A stretch of 26,311 nucleotides of DNA from JAYVYM01 sp046593925 (lineage in GTDB: Bacteria; Actinomycetota; Actinomycetes; Mycobacteriales; SCTD01). Numbering within the stretch: the first letter of the stretch is position 1; every line of letters starts with the position of its first letter. Shown piece after piece: positions 1 through 7,781 of the stretch. Under the pieces are notes generated by a model. It had not been told where the DNA came from, made no database searches, and saw only the letters and a list, made by a program, of their open reading frames with translations. The stretch lies in assembly GCA_046593925.1 (NCBI GenBank), contig JBKJQN010000015.1, positions 1 through 26,311 of the forward strand, given 5' to 3'. A program made the position numbers and the translations under genes.

Positions 1-300
1 GACGGGCCGGCCGCCCATGGCGTAGACGTCGGACAGGGCGTTGGCCGCGGCGATGCGGCCCCAGTCGTAGGCGCTGTCGACGACGGGGGTGAAGAAGTCG
101 GCGGTGGCGACGACGGCCGTGCGCTCGTCGATCCGGACGACGGCCGCGTCGTCGCCGTCGTCGAGCCCGACCAGAAGCTCCGGGGAGGCGACGCCGGTCA
201 GGCCACGGACGACCTCCTCGAGCTCGCCCGGCGGGATCTTGCAGGCGCAGCCACCACCCTTGGCGTACTGCGTGAGGCGGTAGGTCGTCGTGGTTGTCAT
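1..300 (-). CDS. selD: Selenide, water dikinase SelD (N-terminal 100 residues, cut by window edge)
   Basis: SelD makes selenophosphate from selenide and ATP, the selenium donor for Sec-tRNA. The minus-strand frame starts at an ATG at 300 and is open to the window edge, giving 100 residues. It begins with the family signature LTQYAKGGGCACK at residues 8-20. Cys17 and Lys20 occupy the same numbers as the catalytic Cys17 and Lys20 of the E. coli enzyme. A GDDAAVV metal/ATP-binding segment lies near residue 48 and the conserved NALSDVYAMGG near residue 87. The catalytic position is Cys (TGC), so this SelD is not itself a selenoprotein. It diverges from tRNA-Sec at 351, which supports the call. 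The rest of the gene, and any selA or selB, would lie to the left. Confidence 0.95.
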   Translation of the reverse strand, partial: MTTTTTYRLTQYAKGGGCACKIPPGELEEVVRGLTGVASPELLVGLDDGDDAAVVRIDERTAVVATADFFTPVVDSAYDWGRIAAANALSDVYAMGGRPV

Positions 301-350
301 GTCCCGACCGTACGACGCGGCATCAGCCGCTGCCCGGTAGGTTGCTCAGC

Positions 351-442
351 GGAGGCGTATCTCGTCTGGTGATGGGCCTGGCCTTCAAAGCCAGTGAGGT
401 CGAGGATCTCGGCCTGGTGGGTTCGATTCCCATCCGTCTCCG
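351..442 (+). tRNA. selC: tRNA-Sec (anticodon TCA)
   Basis: The sequence folds as a bacterial selenocysteine tRNA. The 8-position acceptor is 351-358 with 434-441 (the innermost pair is T-C). The D-stem is 6 bp with a 4-nt loop (361-366/371-376), a hallmark of tRNA-Sec. The anticodon stem is 378-382/390-394, with loop CTTCAAA and anticodon TCA at 385-387. A long variable arm has a 7-bp stem (397-403/409-415). The T-arm is 417-421/429-433 with loop TTCGATT. G442 is the discriminator base. Only CC follows, so the terminal A of CCA is not encoded. The gene diverges from selD, and its 3' end is 6 bp from the stop codon of the convergent DUF1918 gene. Confidence 0.97.
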
Positions 443-448
443 CCGCCG

Positions 449-640
449 TCACGACGCTGGTCGGTGCTCGACTTTCGACTCCGCGCCCGGGAAGACGACG
501 CCTTCGTGGCCGTCGTCCCAGCGGACCACGAACGGTGGTCCGCCGTCCGCACCGCGGACGTCGATCACCTCGCCGGACCGGTTGGCGTCGCCGACATGGC
601 GACCTGGACTGAGGATGCGGTCACCGACGACAGCGTGCAT
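449..640 (-). CDS. DUF1918 domain protein
   Basis: A 63-residue protein starting MHAVVGDRILSPGRHVGD and containing GEVIDVRGADGGPPFVVRWDDGHEGVVFPG. This is the SH3-like fold pattern of DUF1918, a small actinobacterial family of unknown function. The start at 640 is chosen because AGGAGAG lies 4-5 nt upstream. A longer frame to 694 would run over the end of the Rieske gene. It is probably the last gene of the M18 aminopeptidase-Rieske-DUF1918 operon, 64 bp after the Rieske stop. Confidence 0.85.
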   Translation of the reverse strand: MHAVVGDRILSPGRHVGDANRSGEVIDVRGADGGPPFVVRWDDGHEGVVFPGAESKVEHRPAS

Positions 641-704
641 GGCGCTCTCCTGACCCGGGCCTTCGATGCTCCACCCGGATCGCCTGGATGGCAATGCTGC
701 TGGC

Positions 705-1575
705 TCAGCGACGCACCCGGACCTGGACCCGCTCGCCGACCCGCTGCACGTCGTACGACGTGCAGCGGGACGGTTGCCGGGCCGTGCGCGACGCTGCCGT
801 CGCGCAGCCGGAACGCGCTGCTGTGCCAGGGGCAGACGAGGCAGCCGTCGCGCACCTCACCCTCATCGAGGGGGGCGCCGTAGTGGCTGCAGGTCGCCCC
901 CATGGCCACGGTGGAGCCGGCTGCCTCGACGAGCACCACGGGTTGGCCGGCGACCTGCACCCGCAGCGGCTTGCTGCCCTGCAGGTCGGCGACGGCGCAC
1001 GCGTCGGTCCACTCCGTGGGCTGGTGCGACGCGTCCGCGTTGCGGCTGACCCCGACCCCCTGGCCGTAGGCCAGATGGCCGCCGAGGTAACCGCTGACCA
1101 TCAGCCCCCCGGTGCCGAGCAGCGCCAGGTTGCGACCCCGGGCGTGGTCGCCCCTTCGGCGGGCCAGCCAGCTGGCGCCGTAGGCCACGGTGGTCGCGGT
1201 GTTGGCCAGCGCGTGGACCAGCCCGACCCGGCGGGGCGAGCGGGCATCGCCGAGCTCGGACCAGTCGGCCAGGCCCGACGCGGCGGTGGGCAGAACCGCG
1301 AGCACCCCGGCGCCGACCAGCCGTTTCGCGGCGCGCCGCGAGCCGGGCCCGCCGGTGAGGTCGAGCAGGGAGGCGCCGGACCACATGCCGATCGGCAGCG
1401 CGACCAGCATCGGGTGCAGCGAGTGGCCGAGCCAGGTGCCGTGCAGCGCATCCTTGACGGCGCCCCGGGGGAGCACCGCGTCGACGGCTCCGGTCACGGC
1501 GTTCACCACCGGGTCCAGCCGCTTGGCCTGTTCGAGCTTGCCGGTCAACGTCGTCCAGATCACCTGTGCCTCCAC
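705..1575 (-). CDS. DUF2231-type membrane domain plus Rieske [2Fe-2S] protein, C-terminus frameshifted
   Basis: Residues 45-170 resemble DUF2231 membrane proteins (HSLHPMLVALPIGMW at 51-65, several hydrophobic segments). Residues about 190-270 are a Rieske domain with both cluster-binding boxes: C229-x-H231 in CSHYGAPL and C248-x2-H251 in CPWHSSAF. It probably transfers electrons at the membrane; its partner is unknown. The GTG start at 1575 has AGAGGA upstream and lies 40 bp after the M18 stop. After residue 271 the frame breaks. The next frame reads YDVQRVGERVQVRVRR and stops at 705, the ending expected for the family. One extra base within 750-757 explains this, and the span of 871 nt (3n+1) agrees. 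Read without the shift, the protein runs to 565 across DUF1918 with low-complexity residues. The shift may be a real mutation or a sequencing error. Confidence 0.8.
740..769. repeat. Perfect 30-bp palindrome at the Rieske frameshift
   Basis: Positions 740-754 are the exact reverse complement of 755-769 (centre CGTCGTACGACG). With one mismatch allowed at 739/770, the symmetry extends to 736-773. It coincides with the place where the Rieske reading frame shifts. Confidence 0.9.
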
Positions 1576-1615
1576 GGCCGGACAATCCTCTTGCGCGGGT
1601 GCCTTGGCAACCGGC

Positions 1616-2926
1616 TCAGCCCTCCAGGCAGGCCGTGAGCGCGGCCACCATCAGCGGTACGTCCGCGCCGGAGGCCAACTCTCGGCACGAGTGCATCGCC
1701 AGCATCGGGGCGCCGACATCGACGGTCGAGATGCCGAGCCGGGTCGCGGTCAACGGCCCGATCGTCGAGCCGCAGGGTTGATCGGCCCGGCTGACGAAGT
1801 GCTGCACCGGGACGCCGACCTCGGCGCAGCACGCGGTGAACCAGCCGCCCGAGCCGGCGTCGGTCGCGTAGGACTGGTTGGCGTTGAGCTTGAGCACCGG
1901 ACCGCCGCCGAGTGCGGGGGTGTGCGACGACTCGTGCCGCTCGGCGTAATTGGGGTGCACCGCATGCGCCATGTCGGCCGACACCAGTCGGGAGCGGGCC
2001 GCTGCCCGGTGCCGCGCCTGCGGGTCGGTGTCGCCGGTGGCGGCGACGAGGCGGTCCAGGACGTCGGCCAGGAACGAGCCGCGGGCACCCTCCGCCGAGC
2101 CGCTGCCGACCTCCTCGTGGTCGTTGGCGACGAGCACCGCCGTTCGTGGTCCAGGAGCGGCGGCGAGCAGGGCGAGGGTGCCGCTGTGGCAGCAGCCGAG
2201 GTTGTCCAGGCGCGGCCCGGCAACCCAGGCGCCGTCGGCTCCGGTGCGGGCGGCCGGTTGGGCGTCGGTGAGGACCAGGTCGTGACCGAGGATGTCGGCG
2301 GCGTCGACCCCGGCCAGGTCGGCGAGCGCAGCCAACAGGCCGGGTTCGTCACCGAGCTCGTCGCTCCACAGCGGCACCAGGTGCCGCTGCGGATCGAGCA
2401 CCAGTCCGTCGCGGACCGACCGGTCCAGGTGGATGGCCAGCGATGGCAGGCGAAGTGGCGCGCCGGGCAGCACGACCGGTCGCAGGTCCGGCTCACCGTC
2501 GGCGCCTCGCACCGCGATCCGCCCGGCGACGGTGAGTTCCCGGTCCAGCCAGGTGTGGGCCAGCATCCCGCCGTACGGTTCGACACCGACCAGGCGGTAA
2601 CCGGCCCGGCGCAGATCCGAACGCGGCCGCACCTTGAACGTCGGCGAGTCGGTGTGCGCGCCGATGAGGCGCAGGCCCGCCTCCGCCGGGGGAGCGGTGC
2701 CGACCCGGAAGGCGATGACGCTGCTGCTGTCTCGTACGACGTAGCGCGCGTCGCCCGGATCCAGCGCCCAGATGTCCGTCTCGTCGAGCGCGCCGAAGCC
2801 GCCGGCGGTGAGCCGGCGGACGATCTCGGCGACTGCGTGCGACGGGGAGGGCGAGGCGTCGACGAACGCCCGCAGGTCGTCGCCGAGCTCGAGGTCGTCT
2901 CGGGCCTTGTCGTCGGGGTCGCTCAT
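1616..2926 (-). CDS. M18 family aspartyl aminopeptidase
   Basis: A 436-residue cytosolic dinuclear-zinc aminopeptidase of family M18, which removes N-terminal acidic or other residues from peptides. Length is typical. Visible metal and catalytic motifs are GAHTDSP (H91), PRLDNLG (D241), ANDHEEVGS (E271, E272), VSADMAHAVHPNY (D318) and the C-terminal MHSCREL. The ATG at 2926 gives the usual short N-terminus. It is probably the first gene of a minus-strand operon with the Rieske and DUF1918 genes, and it diverges from the epimerase gene at 2965 with only 38 bp between starts. Homologues are annotated apeB or, in mycobacteria, pepC; I leave the symbol open. Confidence 0.93.
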   Translation of the reverse strand: MSDPDDKARDDLELGDDLRAFVDASPSPSHAVAEIVRRLTAGGFGALDETDIWALDPGDARYVVRDSSSVIAFRVGTAPPAEAGLRLIGAHTDSPTFKVRPRSDLRRAGYRLVGVEPYGGMLAHTWLDRELTVAGRIAVRGADGEPDLRPVVLPGAPLRLPSLAIHLDRSVRDGLVLDPQRHLVPLWSDELGDEPGLLAALADLAGVDAADILGHDLVLTDAQPAARTGADGAWVAGPRLDNLGCCHSGTLALLAAAPGPRTAVLVANDHEEVGSGSAEGARGSFLADVLDRLVAATGDTDPQARHRAAARSRLVSADMAHAVHPNYAERHESSHTPALGGGPVLKLNANQSYATDAGSGGWFTACCAEVGVPVQHFVSRADQPCGSTIGPLTATRLGISTVDVGAPMLAMHSCRELASGADVPLMVAALTACLEG

Positions 2927-2964
2927 GGCGGCGACGCTACGGCGGCCGTGGCAGGCTCGACCCC

Positions 2965-4008
2965 GTGAGGGTCCTGGTCACCGGCGGCGCCGGCTTCATC
3001 GGCGGCCATGTCGTTGATGCCCTGCTCGGCGAGGGCCATGACGTGCGCATCCTGGATGCGCTGCTGCCCGAGGTGCACCCTGGCGGCTGGCCCAGCCATC
3101 TGGACGAGCGGGCCCAACGTGTGCACGGCGATGTCCGCGACCTGCCCCCCGGCGTGCTGGACGGCATCGACGCAGTCAGCCACCAGGCGGCGATCGTCGG
3201 GCTCGGTGTGGACCTGCAGGACCTGCCGCTGTACGTCGGCAGCAACGAGCTCGGCACGGCCGTGCTGCTCGCGGCCATGGCGCGGGCGGGCATCGACCGC
3301 CTGGTGCTGGCCAGCTCGATGGTGGTCTACGGCGAGGGCCGCTACACGTGCGCAGAGCACGGTGACGTACGCCCGGCGCCGCGCGCGCAGGCCGACCTGG
3401 CCGCCGGGCGCTGGGAACCGTTGTGTCCCGGGTGCGGACGCGACCTGTCCTGGGGCCTGGTGCCGGAGGACGCGCCGGTCGACCCCCGCAGCGTGTACGC
3501 CGCCACCAAGACCGCGCAGGAGCACCTGGCCGGGTCATGGGCCCGGCAGAGCGGGGGCAGCTGCGTGGCCCTGCGCTACCACAACGTCTATGGGCCGCAG
3601 ATGCCCCGTGACACCCCGTACGCCGGAGTGGCGAGCCTGTTCCGCAGCGCTGTGGCGCGCGGTGAGGCGCCACTGGTCTACGAGGACGGCGGGCAGCAGC
3701 GTGACTTCGTGCACGTCAGCGACGTCGCGCGCGCCAACGTCCTCGCGCTTGCCGGTGGTACGCCAGGCGCCCTGACGGCGTACAACGTCGCGAGCGGCAC
3801 GCCGCACACGATCGCCGACGTGGCGGAGGCAATTGCGGCCGGTAGCGCGCCGCCGGTTGTCACGGGGCAGTACCGCCTCGGCGACGTCCGGCATGTCGTG
3901 GCGAGCCCGCAGCGGGCCCGCGAGGAGCTGGGATTCGCGGCCAGGGTGACCTTCGCCGACGGGATGCGCCAGTTCGTGGCCGCCCCGCTGCGGGGCGACG
4001 TTGCCTGA
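2965..4008 (+). CDS. NAD-dependent epimerase/dehydratase (extended SDR) with a Cys-rich insertion
   Basis: A 347-residue extended short-chain dehydrogenase, likely acting on a nucleotide sugar. It has the N-terminal NAD-binding motif GGAGFIGG (7-14), the SSMVVYG strand, catalytic Y178-x3-K182 (SVYAATK), LRYHNVYGP, and QQRDFVHVSDVA near the C-terminal domain. Between the catalytic Ser strand and Tyr is an insertion holding C129-x2-H132 (TCAEHG) and C154-x2-C157 (CPGCG), spaced like a zinc ribbon. The GTG at 2965 is the only start that keeps the Rossmann strand at the N-terminus. It overlaps the GT2 gene by 8 bp, so the two are probably cotranscribed. The substrate cannot be read from the sequence. 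Confidence 0.9.
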   Translation: MRVLVTGGAGFIGGHVVDALLGEGHDVRILDALLPEVHPGGWPSHLDERAQRVHGDVRDLPPGVLDGIDAVSHQAAIVGLGVDLQDLPLYVGSNELGTAVLLAAMARAGIDRLVLASSMVVYGEGRYTCAEHGDVRPAPRAQADLAAGRWEPLCPGCGRDLSWGLVPEDAPVDPRSVYAATKTAQEHLAGSWARQSGGSCVALRYHNVYGPQMPRDTPYAGVASLFRSAVARGEAPLVYEDGGQQRDFVHVSDVARANVLALAGGTPGALTAYNVASGTPHTIADVAEAIAAGSAPPVVTGQYRLGDVRHVVASPQRAREELGFAARVTFADGMRQFVAAPLRGDVA

Positions 4009-4669
4009 CGTCGTCCTGCCGTGTCTCAACGAGGCTTCCGCGTTGCCCTGGGTGCTGATGCGGCTGCCGCCGGGATACCGCGCCGTCGTCGCCGACAACG
4101 GCTCGACCGACGGCTCGGCTGAGGTGGCGCGCAGCCGCGGGGCGCTGGTGGTGCAGGCCAGCCCACGCGGGTTCGGCGCCGCCTGCCACACCGGCCTGCT
4201 GGCGGCCGACCCGGACGACGACGTCGTCTGCTTCCTGGACGCCGACGGCTCGCTCGACCCGCGCGAGCTGCCGCGGATCGCGGACCCGGTGCTGGCGGGG
4301 GAGGTCGACCTCGTGCTGGGGCGGCGCCGACCGACCACCCGCGGCGCCTGGCCCCCGCACGCCCGCGCCGGCAACGCCGCGATCGCCCGGTCGCTGCGCC
4401 GCCGTACGCCCTACGACCTGCACGACCTGGGCCCGATGCGGGCCTGCCGGCGCAGCGCGCTGATCGCGCTGGACCTGCAGGACCGGCGGTTCGGATACCC
4501 GCTGGAGATGGTGCTGGCCGCCGCCGGGGCGGGATGGCGGGTCAGCGAGGTCGACGTCAGCTACCTGCCGCGGACCGGCCGGTCCAAGGTGACCGGGACG
4601 GTGCGCGGCACGCTGCGGGCGGTGGCGGACATGCGCCGGGTGCTGGCCGAGGTCGATCGTCGCAGGTAG
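4001..4669 (+). CDS. Family 2 glycosyltransferase (dolichyl-phosphate mannosyltransferase-like)
   Basis: A 222-residue GT-A fold transferase with VVLPCLNEASALPWVL near the N-terminus, nucleotide-sugar motif DNGSTDGS and the metal-binding FLDADGSLD. It lacks the C-terminal membrane segments of many polyprenyl-phosphate glycosyltransferases, so it acts in the cytosol or at the membrane face. The TTG start at 4001 overlaps the end of the epimerase gene by 8 bp, suggesting translational coupling. The acceptor is unknown; the neighbours suggest a lipid-linked or small-molecule glycoside. Confidence 0.88.
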   Translation: MPDVVLPCLNEASALPWVLMRLPPGYRAVVADNGSTDGSAEVARSRGALVVQASPRGFGAACHTGLLAADPDDDVVCFLDADGSLDPRELPRIADPVLAGEVDLVLGRRRPTTRGAWPPHARAGNAAIARSLRRRTPYDLHDLGPMRACRRSALIALDLQDRRFGYPLEMVLAAAGAGWRVSEVDVSYLPRTGRSKVTGTVRGTLRAVADMRRVLAEVDRRR

Positions 4670-4709
4670 CCGTCGCCGGGGGACGGTCCCACCCGGCCGC
4701 AGGTGCCTG

Positions 4710-4739
4710 GCGCGGGGGGTGAGGGCGCCCCACGCTTTT
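4710..4739 (+). terminator. Possible terminator after the epimerase-GT2 pair
   Basis: The arms 4710-4717 and 4728-4735 pair with one mismatch and are followed by TTTT (4736-4739). It lies between the GT2 stop (4669) and the end of the convergent DUF1353 gene (4739). Confidence 0.4.
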
Positions 4740-5311
4740 CAGGTACGCCGGTCACGGCGGGCGCGCATGGCGTCGCGGCCGCGGCCGATCTGGTCGGCGA
4801 GCGCGAAGACCCACAGCCAGAGCTGGACCAGGATCGTCGGCGGTGCGGCGAACGGGACGGCCAGCACCGCCACCAGCAGCCACCGGGCGACGTCGCCCGG
4901 CGACGCGCCCGACAGCCGCGAGGCGGCGCGGACCGCGGCCCACATCATCCAGCGGCGGGGCAGGCTGACCCCCAGCTCGCGCATCACCCGGCGGAACAGG
5001 CCGTCCGCGTCGACCCGCCGGAAGCGCCCGGCCCTGGACTCGTCTGTCAGCCAGTCGTGCAGCACCGCGGCGCGGGTGTAGACGCCGTAGCGCGGGGTGA
5101 GCCAGGTCAGGGCCGCCGGCACCGTCGCCAGGTCGGTGACGAAGCCCGCCGGTACCACGAACCTTTCGTCACGCCCGTCGTAGCGCAGGTCGGCGAGCAG
5201 CACGAACAGCACCGGCCCGTCGGTGCGCAGCTGCAGCTGTTCCTGTACGAAAGGCACGCGGGTCTCCCGCCCGAAGCGCCCGGTCGGGTGACTGCCCGCC
5301 GGGTGCGCCAT
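4739..5311 (-). CDS. DUF1353 family protein with C-terminal membrane segments
   Basis: A 190-residue protein. The central block FVVPAGFVTDLATVPAALTWLTPRYGVYTRAAVLHDWLTDE matches DUF1353, a family of unknown function also seen in phages, with the conserved HDW. Residues about 145-175 are hydrophobic (LLVAVLAVPFAAPPTILVQLWLWVF), probably one or two membrane segments. It starts at the ATG at 5311, 18 bp after the stop of the preceding membrane-protein gene, so it is likely the last gene of the five-gene minus-strand operon. No other phage gene is nearby. Confidence 0.8.
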   Translation of the reverse strand: MAHPAGSHPTGRFGRETRVPFVQEQLQLRTDGPVLFVLLADLRYDGRDERFVVPAGFVTDLATVPAALTWLTPRYGVYTRAAVLHDWLTDESRAGRFRRVDADGLFRRVMRELGVSLPRRWMMWAAVRAASRLSGASPGDVARWLLVAVLAVPFAAPPTILVQLWLWVFALADQIGRGRDAMRARRDRRT

Positions 5312-5329
5312 CGTGCCGCACGGCCGGCG

Positions 5330-5773
5330 TCAGACGGCTACGCGCCGACCGCGCACGGCGTACAGCACCGCGGACGCCAGGAACAGCACCCCGCTGATCG
5401 CCAGCCACCGTACGAGGTAGGGGTTCTGGTCCAGCCCACTGGCGGCGCCGAACGCGAGCTCGGAGCGCTGGAAGATGACCGGCGCGAAGACGAGCAGTAG
5501 CAGGCCTGACAGCAGCACGGGCACCCGTACGAAGTTGACCGAGCCGGTTGCGGGCCGCCGCCGACGGTGCACCAGGCCCCCGGCCGACCGGTCGAGCAGC
5601 GCGTACAGCGGGAACAGCAGCAGGTCGTGGGCCAGCGCGGCGCCGACGAACCAGACCGCGTAGCGCAGCCGCAGCGGGTCGTGCCCGATGTGCACCGCCG
5701 CGGCCGCGGCGAGCGCGAAGCAGGCCAGCAGCGCGAGCAGGTGCAGCGGCCCGGCGCCGTACAGCCGCCTCAC
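5330..5773 (-). CDS. Small integral membrane protein of the molybdoprotein operon
   Basis: A 147-residue protein with about four hydrophobic helices (GPLHLLALLACFALAAAAAV; AVWFVGAALAHDLLLFPLYALL; VLLSGLLLLVFAPVIF; WLAISGVLFLASAVLYAV). The GTG start at 5773 overlaps the stop of the molybdoprotein gene as GTGA, so the two are translated in tandem. I recognise no family. Position suggests a partner or anchor for the cytochrome b-molybdoprotein. Confidence 0.75.
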   Translation of the reverse strand: MRRLYGAGPLHLLALLACFALAAAAAVHIGHDPLRLRYAVWFVGAALAHDLLLFPLYALLDRSAGGLVHRRRRPATGSVNFVRVPVLLSGLLLLVFAPVIFQRSELAFGAASGLDQNPYLVRWLAISGVLFLASAVLYAVRGRRVAV

Positions 5774-7116
5774 GTACGCACCTCGATCTCGCGTACCCAC
5801 TTGGTGTTGTGCACGCCAGGGGCGGCCGGGACGATGACCCGCGCCGGGTAGCCGTGGTCCAGCGAGAGGTCGACGCCGTTGACCTGCAGTGCCAGCAGCG
5901 CGTCGTCGGCCATCAGCTGCCCGGGCGACAGCGTGGCCTGCGCGAACGCCCCGGCCTTCTCCAGCGAGCGGACGGTGCCCGACGACAGGCCCTGCGCTCC
6001 GGTCATGGCCACCAGGTCGCGAAGACGCACGCCCGTCCAGGTCTGGACGGTCGACCAGCCCTCGACACAGGCGATCGGCAGCTTGGCGGTGTGCTGCGGC
6101 ATGGCGAGCAGCTGGGCCCGGTCCAGGGAGACCTCGCGCGGGCCGCCCTTGAGCACCAGCCGCCAGGAAGCGCCGGTGACGTCAGGCGTGACCTGCGCGA
6201 CGCGCGCGGTGCGGTTGATCTGGAAGTCCGTCGGGCCGTCGCCGTAGGACCGGCCGCGTGGTGACAGCAGCGCGGTGGCGCGTACGCCGATCGTCTCGCC
6301 GAGGGTCAGCACGGTGATGACGGCGCTGCCGCCGCCGACCAGCGCGAGGACTCCGCGACGGCTGATCGTCGGGGTGCCTGGCGCGGGGGACACCAGGCCG
6401 TGCTCGTCGGGCTGCTCGGGGACGGTGCGCTCGAGCGGGGTCCGCAGCTCCTCACGCAGCGACCGGCCCTTCAGCGAGCGCACCATCGTCGGCAGGTTGA
6501 GGAACACGTGCAGGGCGAAGGCTCCGATGAACACCCAGGCCCCGAAGTAGTGCGCGGTGTAGAAGTCGAAGCGGAAGACGTACCAGTACTGGATGTTCAG
6601 GATGCCGGTGGCCAGCTCGAACAGGATGCTGCCCACGAGCAGCAGCAGCGACAGCCGCTCCAGCAGCTGCGCGAGCGAGCGGGCGGGGGGCCAGGTGAAC
6701 AGCTTGGGGATGACCGACCAGAGCTTGGCCAGTACGACCGGCACCAGGGCCAGGCCGAGCCCGACGTGGATGCCCTGGTTGAGCCGGTAGAGCCAGGAAG
6801 GCCCTGCCGGCCATGGGAAGTACGGCAGGCGCAGCACGCCGGGGTCGGCCGGGAGGGCGTTACCGGCGAACCTCGGCTCGTACGCGGCGTAGCTGAGCAG
6901 CCCGGTGACGATGAGCAACGGCAGCCCGATCAGCAGCACCGAGGCGAACACCGAGGTGAGCCACGGGCCGCGGACGGGACTGGTGAACAGCGAGGCGCGA
7001 AACAGCGGGCCGGGCGGCCGCAGCCGCTCCAGCGTCCGCCACAGCGGGGCCGGAAAGCCGTACGCGGGTGCGGAGCGCTGCTCGCCGTCGTCGACGACCT
7101 CGGTGGTGGCGGTCAC
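5770..7116 (-). CDS. Cytochrome b membrane domain fused to sulfite-oxidase-type molybdopterin oxidoreductase
   Basis: A 448-residue fusion. Residues about 50-215 form a cytochrome b561-like four-helix membrane domain with candidate haem-ligand histidines H117, H189 and H203. Residues about 252-273 (SRRGVLALVGGGSAVITVLTLG) look like an internal twin-arginine or anchor segment. The C-terminal half is a sulfite-oxidase/YedY-type Moco domain, with the Mo-ligand cysteine at C350 in ACVEGWS and GYPARVIVPAAPGVHNTKWV towards the end. It should face outside the membrane and exchange electrons with quinone through the haem domain. The GTG at 7116 has AGGAG upstream and overlaps the methyltransferase stop (GTGA). 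The substrate is unknown; sulfite oxidation or protein methionine-sulfoxide repair are only family precedents. Confidence 0.9.
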   Translation of the reverse strand: MTATTEVVDDGEQRSAPAYGFPAPLWRTLERLRPPGPLFRASLFTSPVRGPWLTSVFASVLLIGLPLLIVTGLLSYAAYEPRFAGNALPADPGVLRLPYFPWPAGPSWLYRLNQGIHVGLGLALVPVVLAKLWSVIPKLFTWPPARSLAQLLERLSLLLLVGSILFELATGILNIQYWYVFRFDFYTAHYFGAWVFIGAFALHVFLNLPTMVRSLKGRSLREELRTPLERTVPEQPDEHGLVSPAPGTPTISRRGVLALVGGGSAVITVLTLGETIGVRATALLSPRGRSYGDGPTDFQINRTARVAQVTPDVTGASWRLVLKGGPREVSLDRAQLLAMPQHTAKLPIACVEGWSTVQTWTGVRLRDLVAMTGAQGLSSGTVRSLEKAGAFAQATLSPGQLMADDALLALQVNGVDLSLDHGYPARVIVPAAPGVHNTKWVREIEVRT

Positions 7117-7781
7117 GTGGCTCCTCTGGCGGGGCTGGCCGGCTGCAGCCGGGCGAACCAGCGGCCGTCCGCATGCCAAACCTCGGTGGCCGACAGTCCT
7201 GCGGGCCCCGTCACCTCGGCGACGTCACGGGCGCTCACGTGCGCCCAGGGGAACCAGCTGCTCGTACGGCCGCTGCTGGACTCGATGCGCACGCTGACCG
7301 TACGGGTGGCGGCGGTAGGTGGGTCCAGCTCGACGAGCACGTGTCCGGAGTCCGTGAGGAGCTCGCGACAGCGTCGCAGCAGCGCCACCGGGTCGCCGCC
7401 GATGCCGATGTTGCCATCGGCGAGCAGCACGGTGGACCAGCGCGTGTCGTCCAGGACCGCGTCGAAGGCGGAGGCGTGCAGCACCGGGGTACCGCCGTGC
7501 CGGGCAAGCGCCACGGCGACCGGCGCAACGTCGACGCCGAGGCACTCCAGGCCACGCGCCACCAGGGCCCGCGTCAAGCGCCCGGGGCCACAGCCCAGAT
7601 CCAGTGTCGGGCCGGCGCAGCGGTCGAGCAGGACCTCGTCGGCGCCGTGCGCCGGCTCGATCCAGCGGGGCAGGTCGAGCACGACGGTGTGGCCGTCCTC
7701 GTCACGCAGCCAGGTTGTCGGCGCGCCACCGCCGATCATGGTCAGCAGGTCCTGGCCGTAGACCTCAAGGGGGCTCGTCAC
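7113..7781 (-). CDS. Class I SAM-dependent methyltransferase
   Basis: A 222-residue cytosolic methyltransferase. Motif I is TLDLGCGPGRLTRALVARG near residue 60, followed by the acidic CLGVDVAPVAV strand and VLLADGNIGIGGDP. The GTG start at 7781 overlaps the DUF2064 stop (GTGA), and its own stop overlaps the molybdoprotein start in the same way, so it sits inside a tightly coupled operon. The methyl acceptor is unknown. Confidence 0.88.
   Translation of the reverse strand: MTSPLEVYGQDLLTMIGGGAPTTWLRDEDGHTVVLDLPRWIEPAHGADEVLLDRCAGPTLDLGCGPGRLTRALVARGLECLGVDVAPVAVALARHGGTPVLHASAFDAVLDDTRWSTVLLADGNIGIGGDPVALLRRCRELLTDSGHVLVELDPPTAATRTVSVRIESSSGRTSSWFPWAHVSARDVAEVTGPAGLSATEVWHADGRWFARLQPASPARGAT

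Noticed and set aside
565..704. Extension of the Rieske protein to 565 in its original frame
   Set aside because: The extra residues are low-complexity, unlike the family, and overlap the DUF1918 gene. The alternative frame gives a normal ending at 705.
1190..2968. Long plus-strand open frame opposite the M18 and Rieske genes
   Set aside because: It is a GC-driven shadow with no recognisable domain. The minus strand carries clear conserved motifs.
4739..5311. DUF1353 gene as a sign of a prophage
   Set aside because: No integrase, capsid, tail or lysis gene is near, and the gene fits the end of a chromosomal operon.
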